Of a stretch of 64,000 bases of DNA, positions 41,372 through 50,899 are shown piece after piece. Every line of letters starts with the position of its first letter. Position 1 is the first letter of the stretch. Source of the DNA: JBAXTE01 sp964653595 (lineage in GTDB: Bacteria > Bacteroidota > Bacteroidia > Bacteroidales > WCHB1-69); contig CAZZHH010000003.1 in the NCBI GenBank assembly GCA_964653595.1, positions 39,199 to 103,198 on the forward strand, in the 5' to 3' direction. A program made the translations under genes and the position numbers. The notes below the pieces were generated by a model. That model searched no databases. It saw only the letters and a program-made list of their open reading frames with translations, and was not told where the DNA came from.

Positions 41372-41953
41372 TTACACCCTATCAATCGTTGTCAGTATTG
41401 GAAAAGCATTTTTCCCGATGCTTGTTACCGATGCAGGAATCGTCACAAAAGGTAGATAGATGCAGTTGTAAAACGCACATTTTCCAATACTTTTCAGTGA
41501 CGCAGGTAACGTCACGGAAGTTAGACCCATACAGAATGAAAACGCATGGTCTCCGATACTCGTCAGTGATGTGGGAAATGACACCGAAGTCAGAGAAGAA
41601 CAGTGCCAAAACGCCCAGTTTCCGATATTCGTCACGCCGTCATGTATCATTATTGAAGTTAAATTCGCACACCCTTGAAAAGCCCCGTCTCCAATACTCG
41701 TCAGCGACACGGATAGCATTATCGAAGTCAAATCCCAACAGTAGACAAACGCATTGCTCCCGATACTCGTTACTTTATATTGTTTTTTATTATAGGTAAC
41801 AAAATTTGGTATTTTACAACTGTCAATATTATTTTGTACAGCACAGACCTTTCCGTCACCTACTTGTACCTCTGTATATGATATAACTTTGTATGTAATC
41901 TTGTTACGTTTAAATGTTTTTCCTATAACACTTTGTTCCAATACCTCATCCAT
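41372..41953 (-). CDS. BspA-like leucine-rich repeat protein
   Basis: A 193-residue protein with a cap (ITYKVISYTEVQVGDGKVCA) and five regular repeats such as LTSIGDGAFQGCANLTSIMI. GAAAGGAAAC precedes the ATG. Promoter at 42004-42011 with GGTA. Confidence 0.88.
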   Translation of the reverse strand: MDEVLEQSVIGKTFKRNKITYKVISYTEVQVGDGKVCAVQNNIDSCKIPNFVTYNKKQYKVTSIGSNAFVYCWDLTSIMLSVSLTSIGDGAFQGCANLTSIMIHDGVTNIGNWAFWHCSSLTSVSFPTSLTSIGDHAFSFCMGLTSVTLPASLKSIGKCAFYNCIYLPFVTIPASVTSIGKNAFPILTTIDRV

Positions 41954-42060
41954 ATCCCACGTTTCCTTTCATTCTATAATACCTAATACCATTGAGATTA
42001 AACTTTATTCATAAATTCTTAAAAAAGTTAGGGGATTCAGGAATGAATCCCTTTTTACAA

Positions 42061-42627
42061 TTATTTCGGTTCAGTAGATTCATACAGACATATCAAGGCA
42101 GCTTCGTATGCATTATGACTACATGTTAAAAAGTTTGTAATACAAAATTTATCATGTGTCCATACATTGTCCTCCGCATAATCTGCGAGCCCTTCAACAG
42201 CATAGTAAATAATGTCAAACGGATTATCTGGACAATCTGGATTGAGTTTCTTGGCAATTGCACACCATGCGAAATATTGTTCTTCAGGCATTTCAATTTC
42301 AAACGCTTTGCCTGTAACAGTAGCAACATCAGGATCGGCAACTGTAAAATCGAGTTTCAGATTAGAACCTGTAAGCTCATTATATTTTTCGACAAAACTC
42401 TTAATCAGAATATTGGCACAAAATACGCCAAACTTATTGCCATCAAAATGATTCTCAAGAAAACGGCGGTGAAGCGTTGGAATTAAATTATAGTCTTCCA
42501 TATCATGACTGCTATAACTTTCAACTTCACGGTCCATCATAATGTCACAAGGTTCTGTTTTTACATTGTACTTATACAGGTTGTTATAAAATAATACTTT
42601 GATTGTTTTATTAGTTGCTGTGTTCAT
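42061..42627 (-). CDS. Family A protein, copy 7
   Basis: A 188-residue member with FVEKYNELTGSNLKLDFTVA, FEIEMPEEQYFAWCAIAKKL and NPFDIIYYAVEGL. P-box 42680-42687 with an 11 nt spacer. Confidence 0.82.
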   Translation of the reverse strand: MNTATNKTIKVLFYNNLYKYNVKTEPCDIMMDREVESYSSHDMEDYNLIPTLHRRFLENHFDGNKFGVFCANILIKSFVEKYNELTGSNLKLDFTVADPDVATVTGKAFEIEMPEEQYFAWCAIAKKLNPDCPDNPFDIIYYAVEGLADYAEDNVWTHDKFCITNFLTCSHNAYEAALICLYESTEPK

Positions 42628-42828
42628 GTTTGATACCTTTCATTTATTTTGTTAATACCTAATATACATAAGCAGGTACTTTATTCATCAATTTTGATTT
42701 TTTATTTCATGCGAAGCGTTTTTATTTATTACATATAAACACATTACATTTTACGTGTGGTATAAGATAGAATATCTTGCACAAAATGCGAATGAGTTTT
42801 AGGGGAAGCCGAAACTTCCCCTGTCAAT

Positions 42829-43359
42829 CTATTTCAATACTCCCCGATACTGTTCCATTTCCTTATAGTAATCACATTCTACAATATGATACATATTTTG
42901 TTTGATAAACCCAAGGCAATTGTTTATATCATCATCACTTGCAAGGAATGCGAATATGTTCCCGTCCGTAGATTCATAATAGCGGCGGTCGTCTGCAAGG
43001 TCAAGGAATTCTTTATATACATCGCTGGGCATTTCAACAAGAAACATGTTCCCATTTACATGGTGAATGTATTTGACAAATTGACAATTTTCACTTCGCA
43101 AATTATCCCCGAACAAACATTCAAAGTATTTAAACAGGAAATATTCGATTAACCTTTTGTAACTTTTCACATAATCTACTTTCTCCATCATGAAGTCATA
43201 GATATCCCCTGCAGGCTTCGTGATTCCGTACCGTTCGCATTCCGTACAAGCCCGACTATACAGTTGTGACGTAATGTAATTTGTTGCGCCTTGATTCCTC
43301 GTATCTCGTGCGAAAAAGTCAGGGAAATAAACTTGTACTGTGTCTTTCGTGTTGCTCAT
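42829..43359 (-). CDS. Family A protein, copy 8
   Basis: The most divergent member, 176 residues: 'VQVYFPDFFARDTRNQ', 'FLFKYFECLFGDNLRSENCQ', 'FLVEMPSDVYKEFLDLADDR' and 'GNIFAFLAS'. Start at MSNTKDTVQVYF after GAAAGAGAG. P-box 43408-43415. Confidence 0.75.
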   Translation of the reverse strand: MSNTKDTVQVYFPDFFARDTRNQGATNYITSQLYSRACTECERYGITKPAGDIYDFMMEKVDYVKSYKRLIEYFLFKYFECLFGDNLRSENCQFVKYIHHVNGNMFLVEMPSDVYKEFLDLADDRRYYESTDGNIFAFLASDDDINNCLGFIKQNMYHIVECDYYKEMEQYRGVLK

Positions 43360-43434
43360 GTTGTTCTCTCTTTCTTTGTGTGTCATATTATACAATTGGC
43401 ATTCAGATTTATTCACAATATTTAAGAAAAGTTT

Positions 43435-43456
43435 GGGGATTCATTTCTGAATCCCC
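43435..43456 (-). terminator. Intrinsic terminator, GGGGATTC type
   Basis: GGGGATTCA/TGAATCCCC directly after the ArdC-like gene. Confidence 0.8.
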
Positions 43457-43465
43457 ATTCAGAGT

Positions 43466-44431
43466 TTAGGCTACCTGTTCGGTTTCTTGTTTAACTTCCT
43501 TGCCTTCCAGTTTGTTTGTGAGATACATAACGTTTTCACTGACACGTTTCATAAGTCTGCTGACTGCTTTCATAGCCGCTTCAGGTTCTTTATCGTTCCA
43601 CGAAGTGATGTAATCAAGAACGCCGCTCAAGTCAACCTTATTTTCATAACCCAAGTAAGCCAACAGGACAGCCGAGCCGAATTCAGCAACCGTTTCACAT
43701 GTTTTTCTGCATTCGATATCTTTGTGATAGTTTTTAACATGATTCGGATAATTCACTTCATCGGCGGCATGAATAAGCTCATGAGCGAACACGGTTTCTG
43801 TTTTGGCCTTCAGGTAAATAGCGTTAGCTTTTGCGCTATAACCGCCCCAAGCTTCGCCAAGGTTCCGTGCCGAAACAGTGATATTCAACAGCCTTGCAAT
43901 TTCCAACAGCGGCGCAGTGTTTTCTCCGTTATAATACTGTTCTACAGATTCGTTCTCTTCAAGAGGTTTTCCATCCGTTTGAGATACGTCGAATTGCGGT
44001 GTAAGCGTGAAACGCATTCCCTTGACAACTTTTTCTTTTTCGCCGTTTTCGTTAATTTCTTCGTCCAAGATAGGAACAGGCTTAAAAACAAACAAGGCTT
44101 TTTCGCCGCTTTTCACATAACGTCCAGCTTTTTTCCATTCATTATAGTTTCTTGCGTCTGTTGCGCCTTGGGCAATAAGTAACAAGCGATTAAAAACGCT
44201 TAATTTATCTTGTGGAAGTTTGGCGATACGGAAAGTCTCATGACAAACACTTTTCACTAATGTACCATTTTCACACATTTCTTTTAACATGTTAAAAATC
44301 TTCGAAGCGCAACCTTGCATTCTAACGGCTTTATCTTCAGCGGCTTTCGGTGTAACGTTCCAACTTGTCTTGTTGTTATTCCAAGGCATTTTAACCGAAT
44401 TGCGGTTGTTGCGGCTGTAACTGTTGTTCAT
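43466..44431 (-). CDS. ArdC-like antirestriction protein with zincin motif, copy 1
   Basis: A 321-residue protein. The N-terminal part (residues 40-150) matches the ArdC single-strand-DNA-binding domain: FNRLLLIAQGATDARNYNEW, KKAGRYVKSGEKALFVFKP and 'QFDVSQTDGKPL'. The C-terminal part has the metallopeptidase motif HELIH at about 217-221 and 'ETVAEFGSAVLLAYLGYE'. Family members protect incoming DNA from restriction, possibly without proteolysis. A second copy is at 57666-58532. P-box 44485-44492; a further upstream box lies at 44580. Confidence 0.86.
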   Translation of the reverse strand: MNNSYSRNNRNSVKMPWNNNKTSWNVTPKAAEDKAVRMQGCASKIFNMLKEMCENGTLVKSVCHETFRIAKLPQDKLSVFNRLLLIAQGATDARNYNEWKKAGRYVKSGEKALFVFKPVPILDEEINENGEKEKVVKGMRFTLTPQFDVSQTDGKPLEENESVEQYYNGENTAPLLEIARLLNITVSARNLGEAWGGYSAKANAIYLKAKTETVFAHELIHAADEVNYPNHVKNYHKDIECRKTCETVAEFGSAVLLAYLGYENKVDLSGVLDYITSWNDKEPEAAMKAVSRLMKRVSENVMYLTNKLEGKEVKQETEQVA

Positions 44432-44579
44432 GTTTCTATTTCCCTTCGTTTTGTGTTTGCTATATATTACAATCGAGATGAGAATTTATTCACAAATTCA
44501 GAATTTTTTTCTTTTGTTTCTGCACTGCTTTGATTCTGTTCTCTCTTGTTTCGCCTATATATTACAACTCAAGCGGATA

Positions 44580-44587
44580 TTTATTCA
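44580..44587 (-). promoter_or_regulatory. Second, upstream P-box before the ArdC-like gene
   Basis: TGAATAAA-N13-TGTAATATA lies about 95 nt upstream of the proximal box (44485-44492). Between them is an A-rich leader (AACAAGAGAGAACA) with no gene. Tandem promoters, or the leftover of a lost unit. Confidence 0.55.
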
Positions 44588-44627
44588 TGAATTTTTAACA
44601 TTTTTTATTCCATATAATAGTTTTACA

Positions 44628-44666
44628 TTTTACGTGGGGGGTACCCAAATTTTACGTGGGGTACAG
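44628..44666. repeat. Two adjacent copies of the TGTACCCCACGTAAAAT repeat
   Basis: Plus-strand reading 'ATTTTACGTGGGGG-GTACC' then 'ATTTTACGTGGGGTAC', the first tight pair of this dispersed element. Confidence 0.65.
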
Positions 44667-44688
44667 GTTTTTTTCTGAATAAGAAATT

Positions 44689-44710
44689 GGGGATTCATTT
44701 CTGAATCCCC
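44689..44710 (-). terminator. Intrinsic terminator, GGGGATTC type
   Basis: GGGGATTCA/TGAATCCCC after 44717-45376. Confidence 0.82.
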
Positions 44711-44716
44711 GTTGTT

Positions 44717-45376
44717 TTACTTCACGATAATTTGAATTGGTTCATGATCCCAAAACTTATGGCCTATTGTGAATAAGTCGTTTGCTGGGCAATGCGCTAA
44801 TTTCATCATGATATTAAACAGGCTTTGCAAACAATCTCTATAAGAGCCTTCTTCACAACCGTCGTATGCGAGTCCTGAAATAATTTCAACTTGTTCGGTA
44901 AAAACATCCAAGGCTTCCAAATAATGTTTAGTGTGCAAACCATAAGGGAATATGACTTTTGCTTTTTCACGAGATCCAATACTTATTTCAACGACGTGCG
45001 GTTTATTAAATTTGCCCACAATGTAGTTTTCAAGAACATCATCTTCTTTCATTGCTATAGCTTCTGCGATAATCTGTATCAAATCTACATGGACAAATAC
45101 ATTTTGCGAAACAGCTTCACGAGAGCAGTTAAACTTTTTCATTGCTTCTTCAAAAATTCCCAACACGTGGTTTTCATCAATGCATATATCCGCAAGAGGT
45201 TGGGTTGATTCAGGTTTTTTATTTCCGTAAGTTATAACATACTTCAACGCCGTATAAAAATAAGGCAACATTTCATCATGATTAACTCTGTTAAAAATTT
45301 TTTCAGCGTCAATTTCAAATTCTCTCAAAAACTGCTCAAGTCTTGTTGTTCCTTCTTTGAATTCCTGAAGTATCAT
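44717..45376 (-). CDS. Unknown protein (219 aa)
   Basis: Start at MILQEFKEGTTRLEQF; the upstream 'MKGIKK' codons are the ribosome site. Helical, with a central beta part (VEISIGSREKAKVIFPYGLH). P-box 45426-45433. No family recognised. Confidence 0.8.
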   Translation of the reverse strand: MILQEFKEGTTRLEQFLREFEIDAEKIFNRVNHDEMLPYFYTALKYVITYGNKKPESTQPLADICIDENHVLGIFEEAMKKFNCSREAVSQNVFVHVDLIQIIAEAIAMKEDDVLENYIVGKFNKPHVVEISIGSREKAKVIFPYGLHTKHYLEALDVFTEQVEIISGLAYDGCEEGSYRDCLQSLFNIMMKLAHCPANDLFTIGHKFWDHEPIQIIVK

Positions 45377-45625
45377 TTTCTTAATTCCTTTCATTTGGTA
45401 ATACTTAATACAATTGACGCTACATTTTATTCACTAATTGTTAATTTTTATCCCATGAATTATACAGAATTTTGCGTGGGGGTACAGGATGTTCTGTTTT
45501 GCGTAATATGCTAATAGGCGGGGAATTTTCACCCCCGCCTACAAAATTCACAAGTTTAGTTATATTTGTTACTTTTCACTAATCGTTTAAACACTCTTTA
45601 ATTTGTCTATATTTAAACAAATTTT

Positions 45626-45916
45626 TCAGATTGTATCACTTTTGTTTTTTCTTTCTTCTATTTCATTTTTTAACGAAAACAATCGTACAATAGACTGAAG
45701 AGTTTGCCTTGCGTTTTTAACTGGTATTTGAGGAAGATATCCTATATTCATACGTTCTACTGGTTCAAGGCAATAACTGTCACCTATTTTGACAATGACA
45801 AATTCTATACCGATAATTTTGTTTAATATTTTTATATATTCTTTTATCCAGAAATCATCTTCCATTTCGTGTTTTTTCTTCATTTCTGCTTTTTGTCTTT
45901 TAAGGCTGTCGTCCAT
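45626..45916 (-). CDS. Small charged unknown protein (96 aa)
   Basis: Basic/acidic N-terminal helix (MDDSLKRQKAEMKKKHEMED), then a possible beta-alpha domain. Ends TI after KNKSD. P-box 45970-45977. Confidence 0.74.
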   Translation of the reverse strand: MDDSLKRQKAEMKKKHEMEDDFWIKEYIKILNKIIGIEFVIVKIGDSYCLEPVERMNIGYLPQIPVKNARQTLQSIVRLFSLKNEIEERKNKSDTI

Positions 45917-45991
45917 ATTTCTAAACCTTTCATTTTTGTGTTTGCTATATATTACAATCGAACAGGTACTTTATTCACAAATTGTTATTTT

Positions 45992-46360
45992 TCATCTAAT
46001 GTATTCTTCAGGGAAATATTTTCTTACACAATCTTGAGTAAATTTGTATTTTGTTTTTCCAACAATGGCAACGGTGTTTATTTGCGAATGTACAGCCTGT
46101 ACGGCATTTGCAACACATGCGATACTGTCAGAACAAAAAGTGAACAACATGGCAATATCCACAGGTGTTAAACGTTTTCCGTAAGAATCCGAAGCGTGTC
46201 TGTGACGGGTAACCAAATAATAAATGTGGTTTTCGAGAAATTTCTCAGCTTCGCCCTGTGTCATTCTTGAGAATGTTTCATGCATATTTTCATAGACTTT
46301 TGCCTCTGCTTCGTTTCGTACGGAAATTTCTTTCTGTACGCTTTCGAAAAATGTGTTCAT
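45992..46360 (-). CDS. Unknown protein (122 aa), pair member with 52102-52464
   Basis: Shares 'YENMHETFSRMTQGEAEKFL', 'YYLVTRHRHASDSYG', 'NTVAIVGKTKYKFTQDCVRK' with the later copy; the DNA is also very similar, so the duplication is recent. P-box 46415-46422. Confidence 0.82.
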   Translation of the reverse strand: MNTFFESVQKEISVRNEAEAKVYENMHETFSRMTQGEAEKFLENHIYYLVTRHRHASDSYGKRLTPVDIAMLFTFCSDSIACVANAVQAVHSQINTVAIVGKTKYKFTQDCVRKYFPEEYIR

Positions 46361-46432
46361 GATTTTAAACCTTTCATCTTGTGAAGTTACTTATTATTAC
46401 AATTAGTGCGGATATTTATTCATAAACTTTGA

Positions 46433-46978
46433 TTACTTTGTTGTGTTCAATGCGAATATTTCTTTAAGTTCCGATAAAAGATTTATAACCACAGGAAATT
46501 CTATACCGTATTCTAAAGGCTGAAACAACTCCGAAATGCCTGTATCTTTATTTAACGCACATTCAATAATATTATTTATTAAATATAATGTTATGGTTTG
46601 TTTTGATTCTTCAAATCCGTTTAATTCATCTAAATGCTGAAACAACGTTTGATAGTCGATAATCCAAGGGGATTCAAGTACATTGCCCACAAAATCAGAT
46701 TCATGTATATCCATGCCGTCATAATCATCTGGATTCCCTTCATAATCTTTGCAATGTTTTTCACTGATTTCTTTGAATTTTTTACAAATATCGGCTTTTT
46801 CTTCAGGTGTTCCTGTAACGTAATTTTGTTTCATGGATAAAATTTGGTTGCACAAACCTTCAGGCGTATTTTTATCTTCAAAAAACGCAAGCGCAAAGTT
46901 AACTACTTTCATTTCCAGTTTGTTTTGCCCTGTTAAAGCCAAGATATTACGAACATGCTGTTTCAATACCTGATTCAT
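46433..46978 (-). CDS. Unknown helical protein (181 aa)
   Basis: MNQVLKQHVRNILALTGQNK..., with an acidic middle (YEGNPDDYDGMDIHESDF). Own unit, P-box 47039-47046. No family recognised. Confidence 0.78.
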   Translation of the reverse strand: MNQVLKQHVRNILALTGQNKLEMKVVNFALAFFEDKNTPEGLCNQILSMKQNYVTGTPEEKADICKKFKEISEKHCKDYEGNPDDYDGMDIHESDFVGNVLESPWIIDYQTLFQHLDELNGFEESKQTITLYLINNIIECALNKDTGISELFQPLEYGIEFPVVINLLSELKEIFALNTTK

Positions 46979-47061
46979 TTTCTTATTTCCTTTGTGAATT
47001 TTTCTTGTTTCGTTATTGTATTACAATTGGTGCGGATATTTATTCATGAATTATTATCATT

Positions 47062-47520
47062 TTATGCGAATGGAATGTTAAAGACTTTTCTAACTCCACT
47101 TAGAATTTTGTCCTGTGCCGCTATGGAATCCATATAATTTAACTTCATAAGTTCTAATACATGACTCACGTGCCAATGAGATATTTCAGAAATCAAAGAA
47201 ACACTATCGTGCGTATCATGCGACTGAAGTACATTAATCAATATCTCAATAAAACATTTTTTAATTTTACGCTCTTCGGCGTCCATCATTTCTTTTAATT
47301 CCGCAAGAATATTTTTCATGCGGTTTTCAAACTCTGTAGCAATGACCGTATTTTCATCTTGTGCGAACGGTTTGCAAATCAAATACATATTTGCAAGTTT
47401 TCCGATTTTGTTTTGATTAGTGTAGATATCTCTTGCAATATAATATGCTTCAATTTCATATTCAGGATGGTTAAACAATTCCCGCTTGAGTTTTTTATTC
47501 GCTTCACTCTGTGACTGCAT
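47062..47520 (-). CDS. Unknown helical protein (152 aa), pair member with 50900-51376
   Basis: Shares 'LKRELFNHPEYEIEAYYIAR', 'GKLANMYLICK' and a middle 'EFENRMKNILAELKEM' with 50900-51376 at the same spacing. P-box 47577-47584. Confidence 0.77.
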   Translation of the reverse strand: MQSQSEANKKLKRELFNHPEYEIEAYYIARDIYTNQNKIGKLANMYLICKPFAQDENTVIATEFENRMKNILAELKEMMDAEERKIKKCFIEILINVLQSHDTHDSVSLISEISHWHVSHVLELMKLNYMDSIAAQDKILSGVRKVFNIPFA

Positions 47521-47685
47521 AATATTGATTTTCTTCCTTTCTTTCTTGTGTCACTATATTACAGTTGAAGCAGTATTTTATTCACAAATTTTGAATATTT
47601 TTATTCCATGTAATTCATGGTCATTTTACGTGGGGATACATAATTGCATGGAATGCGAATAAGGGGAACTTTCGTTCCCCTTATT

Positions 47686-48132
47686 TTATCGAATTTGCAT
47701 CATTTGGTCAACAATTTTTTGTCGCTTTGCTACATTTGCATGAACCCCAAAACAAGATTTTTTAATTGTTTCTTTCTGGTCATCTTCCATGAATTCCATA
47801 CAAAGAGATATCAGTTTGTTTTCTGCGCTGTATAGCTTCTGCTTCTCGTCGTCCGAATGAACATTATCGATCTCACGTTCCGTATCATTAACAGCCTGAT
47901 TGAAAACATCTTCGTCTTCAATATCATCGAATCTTTCTGGAACGCTTCCATCGTCGTTTGTAATGCCTTTTTCTTTGATATACTTCACTTCAATCGCTAT
48001 AACCTGTTGAGTCTTTTCTTTCCACTGTGTTTTAGCGGCATTGTATTCTTTTTGCGCCTGCAAAATATCAGGAAATACTTTATTAAATTTTTGTTTCATT
48101 TCTGGCGATAAATCTTTATCAAAAGTACTCAT
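47686..48132 (-). CDS. Coiled-coil unknown protein (148 aa)
   Basis: Start at MSTFDKDLSPEMKQKF after AAGGAA; residues upstream are in the leader. Long charged helices (QAQKEYNAAKTQWKEKTQQV) suggest a coiled coil. P-box 48188-48195 with a 14 nt spacer. Confidence 0.77.
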   Translation of the reverse strand: MSTFDKDLSPEMKQKFNKVFPDILQAQKEYNAAKTQWKEKTQQVIAIEVKYIKEKGITNDDGSVPERFDDIEDEDVFNQAVNDTEREIDNVHSDDEKQKLYSAENKLISLCMEFMEDDQKETIKKSCFGVHANVAKRQKIVDQMMQIR

Positions 48133-48219
48133 ATTTAAGTTCCTTATTGTTTTGGTTTCATGTATTATATACAATTTGAAACAGTTTTTTATTCATGGGT
48201 TATTATTTTTTTAAGTCTT

Positions 48220-48239
48220 GGGGATTCTTTCGAATCCCC
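48220..48239 (-). terminator. Intrinsic terminator, GGGGATTC type
   Basis: GGGGATTC/GAATCCCC with a tight loop and T-run, after 48249-48467. Confidence 0.82.
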
Positions 48240-48248
48240 AGTTTGTTC

Positions 48249-48467
48249 TTACTTTGCTCTGCGGACAACTTCAAGAGTCAATCCAATAGCATTATAAAGC
48301 TCTTTTTTCGTCATAGGTGCAGTTAGCTCTCTTTCACCTCCGCCAACGCAACTAATAACTAACCTGTACCCGCTAAGCGTTTGTGAAATTCCATATTTGC
48401 CTTCTGCGGTTTCGGGCAATTGCTTGATAATTCCTTCAAGGTCCTTGTTTGTAATACGGTCACTCAT
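48249..48467 (-). CDS. Small unknown protein (72 aa), pair member with 56014-56235
   Basis: Both copies have 'RxTNKxxExxxxxLPExxxGK', a beta hairpin ending 'GGGxxxL', and 'MTKxxLxxAxxxxxxxL'. P-box 48527-48534. Confidence 0.8.
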   Translation of the reverse strand: MSDRITNKDLEGIIKQLPETAEGKYGISQTLSGYRLVISCVGGGERELTAPMTKKELYNAIGLTLEVVRRAK

Positions 48468-48544
48468 GTTTCTAAACCTTTCATTTTATGTATTGTTTCG
48501 CAATTATACTACAATCAAAGAGAATGTTTATTCACAAATTCTTA

Positions 48545-49174
48545 TTATTTTTTCGGATAGACTTGCAAGAAATATTTTGCTGTTTGTCCAGTCGTATCTT
48601 CAATGTTTGTAAATTCTATTTCGCTCGGCGTGCGATAAGTAGTTTCGATTTTTCCGTTTTCTTTTTTCTCACTAATCAATTTACATTTATCAATATTAAC
48701 ATGCAAAGAAATCTCAAAATACCTAACATCTATAACCATAGGTGCATTCAATTCTGTAGCAAGCTCTTGAAGCCTTTCGAGAATGCGACCTGAATCAATG
48801 TATTCACACTGGAAAGAATTATCTGGACTTGTCATTTTCATGCCGTGCGAATCCGTATTTTCACAAATAAGGTGATTGAGCATAAATGTTCCTTCATGTG
48901 TCGGATAAACAGTTTTTAACTTGCCGCCTTCAATAATGAAACAACCTAACTCAAGCGGCATAAAATCGTATGCATTTACTTTTTTTAAATTCAAAGACTG
49001 AAGATTTTTGTGCAAATTAAAAACCTTTTTAACTTTTTTACGTTCGTCAAAATCAATAGGCCACATGTACATATTTGTATTCGGTGTAACAAAATAGCCG
49101 CCTTGGTAGGTACCTATTTTTCTATCGGTAATATTATACTGATTGTCTTGTTTGATTAATGTACATATACTCAT
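48545..49174 (-). CDS. Unknown protein (209 aa)
   Basis: Beta-rich start (MSICTLIKQDNQYNITDRKI) with 'GTYQGGYFVTPNTNMYMWPI', then alternating strands and helices. P-box 49228-49235. Not recognised. Confidence 0.8.
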   Translation of the reverse strand: MSICTLIKQDNQYNITDRKIGTYQGGYFVTPNTNMYMWPIDFDERKKVKKVFNLHKNLQSLNLKKVNAYDFMPLELGCFIIEGGKLKTVYPTHEGTFMLNHLICENTDSHGMKMTSPDNSFQCEYIDSGRILERLQELATELNAPMVIDVRYFEISLHVNIDKCKLISEKKENGKIETTYRTPSEIEFTNIEDTTGQTAKYFLQVYPKK

Positions 49175-49277
49175 GTTTCTATTTCCCTTCGTTTTAGTGT
49201 TGCTATATATTACAACCGAGCAAGTACTTTATTCACAAACTCTGAATTTTTTTTCTTATAAGCGTTGCTAAAAAAAT

Positions 49278-49297
49278 CCTGTACCCCACGCAAAATT
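49278..49297. repeat. TGTACCCCACG(T/C)AAAAT repeat, reverse orientation
   Basis: Plus-strand 'CCTGTACCCCACGCAAAATT'. Reverse-oriented copies also lie at 52574-52592 and 53094-53112; in all three TTAAG and TGAATAAA follow directly. Confidence 0.65.
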
Positions 49298-49344
49298 AAG
49301 TGAATAAAAAGCAGGCGGGGAATTTTCATTCCCCGCCTGAATTG

Positions 49345-49875
49345 CTATTCAATAGCTTTGTTAAACCTTTCATGAAAATTCATTCTGTACCATTCTTTCG
49401 AGCGATTCTTCATTATGTTAATACATTCATCATAAACATCATCAATAACGATTTTACAGGTTCCGAGCATTCCATTAATCTGAGGGTCTTCTTCATTGTC
49501 ATAACTAAAATACCCGTCTTCATTCCAACTTTTTCTTGTCAGGTCTTCAAGATTCGAATCTTCCATGTACTTTCTTTTATAGATTCGGTTCATTGACTTA
49601 AAAATCTGTTCCATTTTTTCCTCAGGGATATCCAAAACTCTAAAAATAATACCCTCATAATCGGAGACTCGGATAATTTCATCGGTATCAAAATCGGCGT
49701 CTTCAAAGTCGGGTTGTGTTGGTTCGTAATCTTCATCATAATATTCGTCTCTCATGGCTTCGTTGACACAATCAAAGTTTTCAAACACGTCCTGAGCGGT
49801 ATTTTCAATGTTTATATTATTATATACCATTGTAGTACCGTTTTCTTTATCAACTACACATATAACTAAACTCAT
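49345..49875 (-). CDS. Acidic unknown protein (176 aa), pair member with 54520-55017
   Basis: Start at MSLVICVVDKENGTTM after AACGGAG. Shared with the later copy: 'FEPSEIAEAVSFAGMHVRLI'-type segment (here 'FDTDEIIRVSDYEGIIFRVL') and 'NGCKILFD'/'GTCKIVID'. P-box 49941-49948. Confidence 0.77.
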   Translation of the reverse strand: MSLVICVVDKENGTTMVYNNINIENTAQDVFENFDCVNEAMRDEYYDEDYEPTQPDFEDADFDTDEIIRVSDYEGIIFRVLDIPEEKMEQIFKSMNRIYKRKYMEDSNLEDLTRKSWNEDGYFSYDNEEDPQINGMLGTCKIVIDDVYDECINIMKNRSKEWYRMNFHERFNKAIE

Positions 49876-50048
49876 GGTTCGAACTCCGTTCATTTTATTT
49901 TGTTTCTTGTTTCGTAGTTATATTACAATTGAGTAGGTACTTTATTCAGAAATTCAGAATCTTTTTTTTATAGGTATGTTTTTTAATTCCATATAATAGC
50001 TCTACATTTTACGTGGGGTACAGAAAAATTTTTCTGAATAAAAAAATT

Positions 50049-50070
50049 GGGGATTCATTTCTGAATCCCC
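50049..50070 (-). terminator. Intrinsic terminator, GGGGATTC type
   Basis: GGGGATTCA/TGAATCCCC followed by seven T on the minus strand, after the LRR gene. Confidence 0.85.
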
Positions 50071-50078
50071 GTTATTTT

Positions 50079-50705
50079 TTAGTGATTGCGATATACTGTT
50101 AGTGATCTGCTTGACTCTTTTATCAATTTCACTTTTACATATTCCCCTCCAAAGTCGCTCCGATTAATATTTGTCAATGGTGTGTAAAATTCTATCCTAT
50201 CAAATTTCACAGAATGAAAAGCCATATTGCCAATATTAGAGACGTTATATAGAATACTCTTAGCATTGTCGCCACAGTCTGTATTAAATTGATTAAAGCA
50301 ATAACACGCATAGAATGCGAAGTCTCCAATAAATAACACGTTTGGACATTGAATCAGCGTCACAGAATAACATCCTGAAAAAGCCCCGTTACCAATATTT
50401 TTTACAGAAAAGCCGTTTCTAACTTCCAATAAATGTTTACATCCTGCGAATGCGAAGTCTTCAATGGAAACAACATTCGAGCCGATATAAATATTTGTTA
50501 ACATCGATCCAGCGAATGCGGCATTTCCGATCTTCGTAACGGTGTAAATTTTATCTCGGTATTCAATTTTGTTAGGGATAGTAATTGTGTTACAAAATGC
50601 GCCACAATATTTATCATAAACAGGCGTACCGCCAACAACTTTAGCTTCCATAGCAATATTAATAACATAATTAATGCCGTCAATTGTGACTTGTTCCGAA
50701 TTCAT
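50079..50705 (-). CDS. BspA-like leucine-rich repeat protein
   Basis: A 208-residue protein with a cap (VTIDGINYVINIAMEAKVVG) and repeats with 'IGNAAFAGSMLTNIYIGSNV', 'IGDFAFYACYCFNQF'. It groups with 53160-53831 and 56573-57373, which share the 'AFAGSxL/VRT' first repeat and a similar C-terminus. P-box 50768-50775. Confidence 0.85.
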   Translation of the reverse strand: MNSEQVTIDGINYVINIAMEAKVVGGTPVYDKYCGAFCNTITIPNKIEYRDKIYTVTKIGNAAFAGSMLTNIYIGSNVVSIEDFAFAGCKHLLEVRNGFSVKNIGNGAFSGCYSVTLIQCPNVLFIGDFAFYACYCFNQFNTDCGDNAKSILYNVSNIGNMAFHSVKFDRIEFYTPLTNINRSDFGGEYVKVKLIKESSRSLTVYRNH

Positions 50706-50899
50706 TTTGTTACTCCATTCATTTTGTATTTTCTTGTTTCGCAATTATACTACAATTGAGTAGGTACTTTATTCATAAATTCTTAATTTTTTTCTTATAG
50801 GTATGTTTTTTAATTCCATATAATAGCTTTACATTTTACGTGGGGTACATGTTTTGCATGGAATGCGAATAAGGGGAACTTTCGTTCCCCTTACATTTA

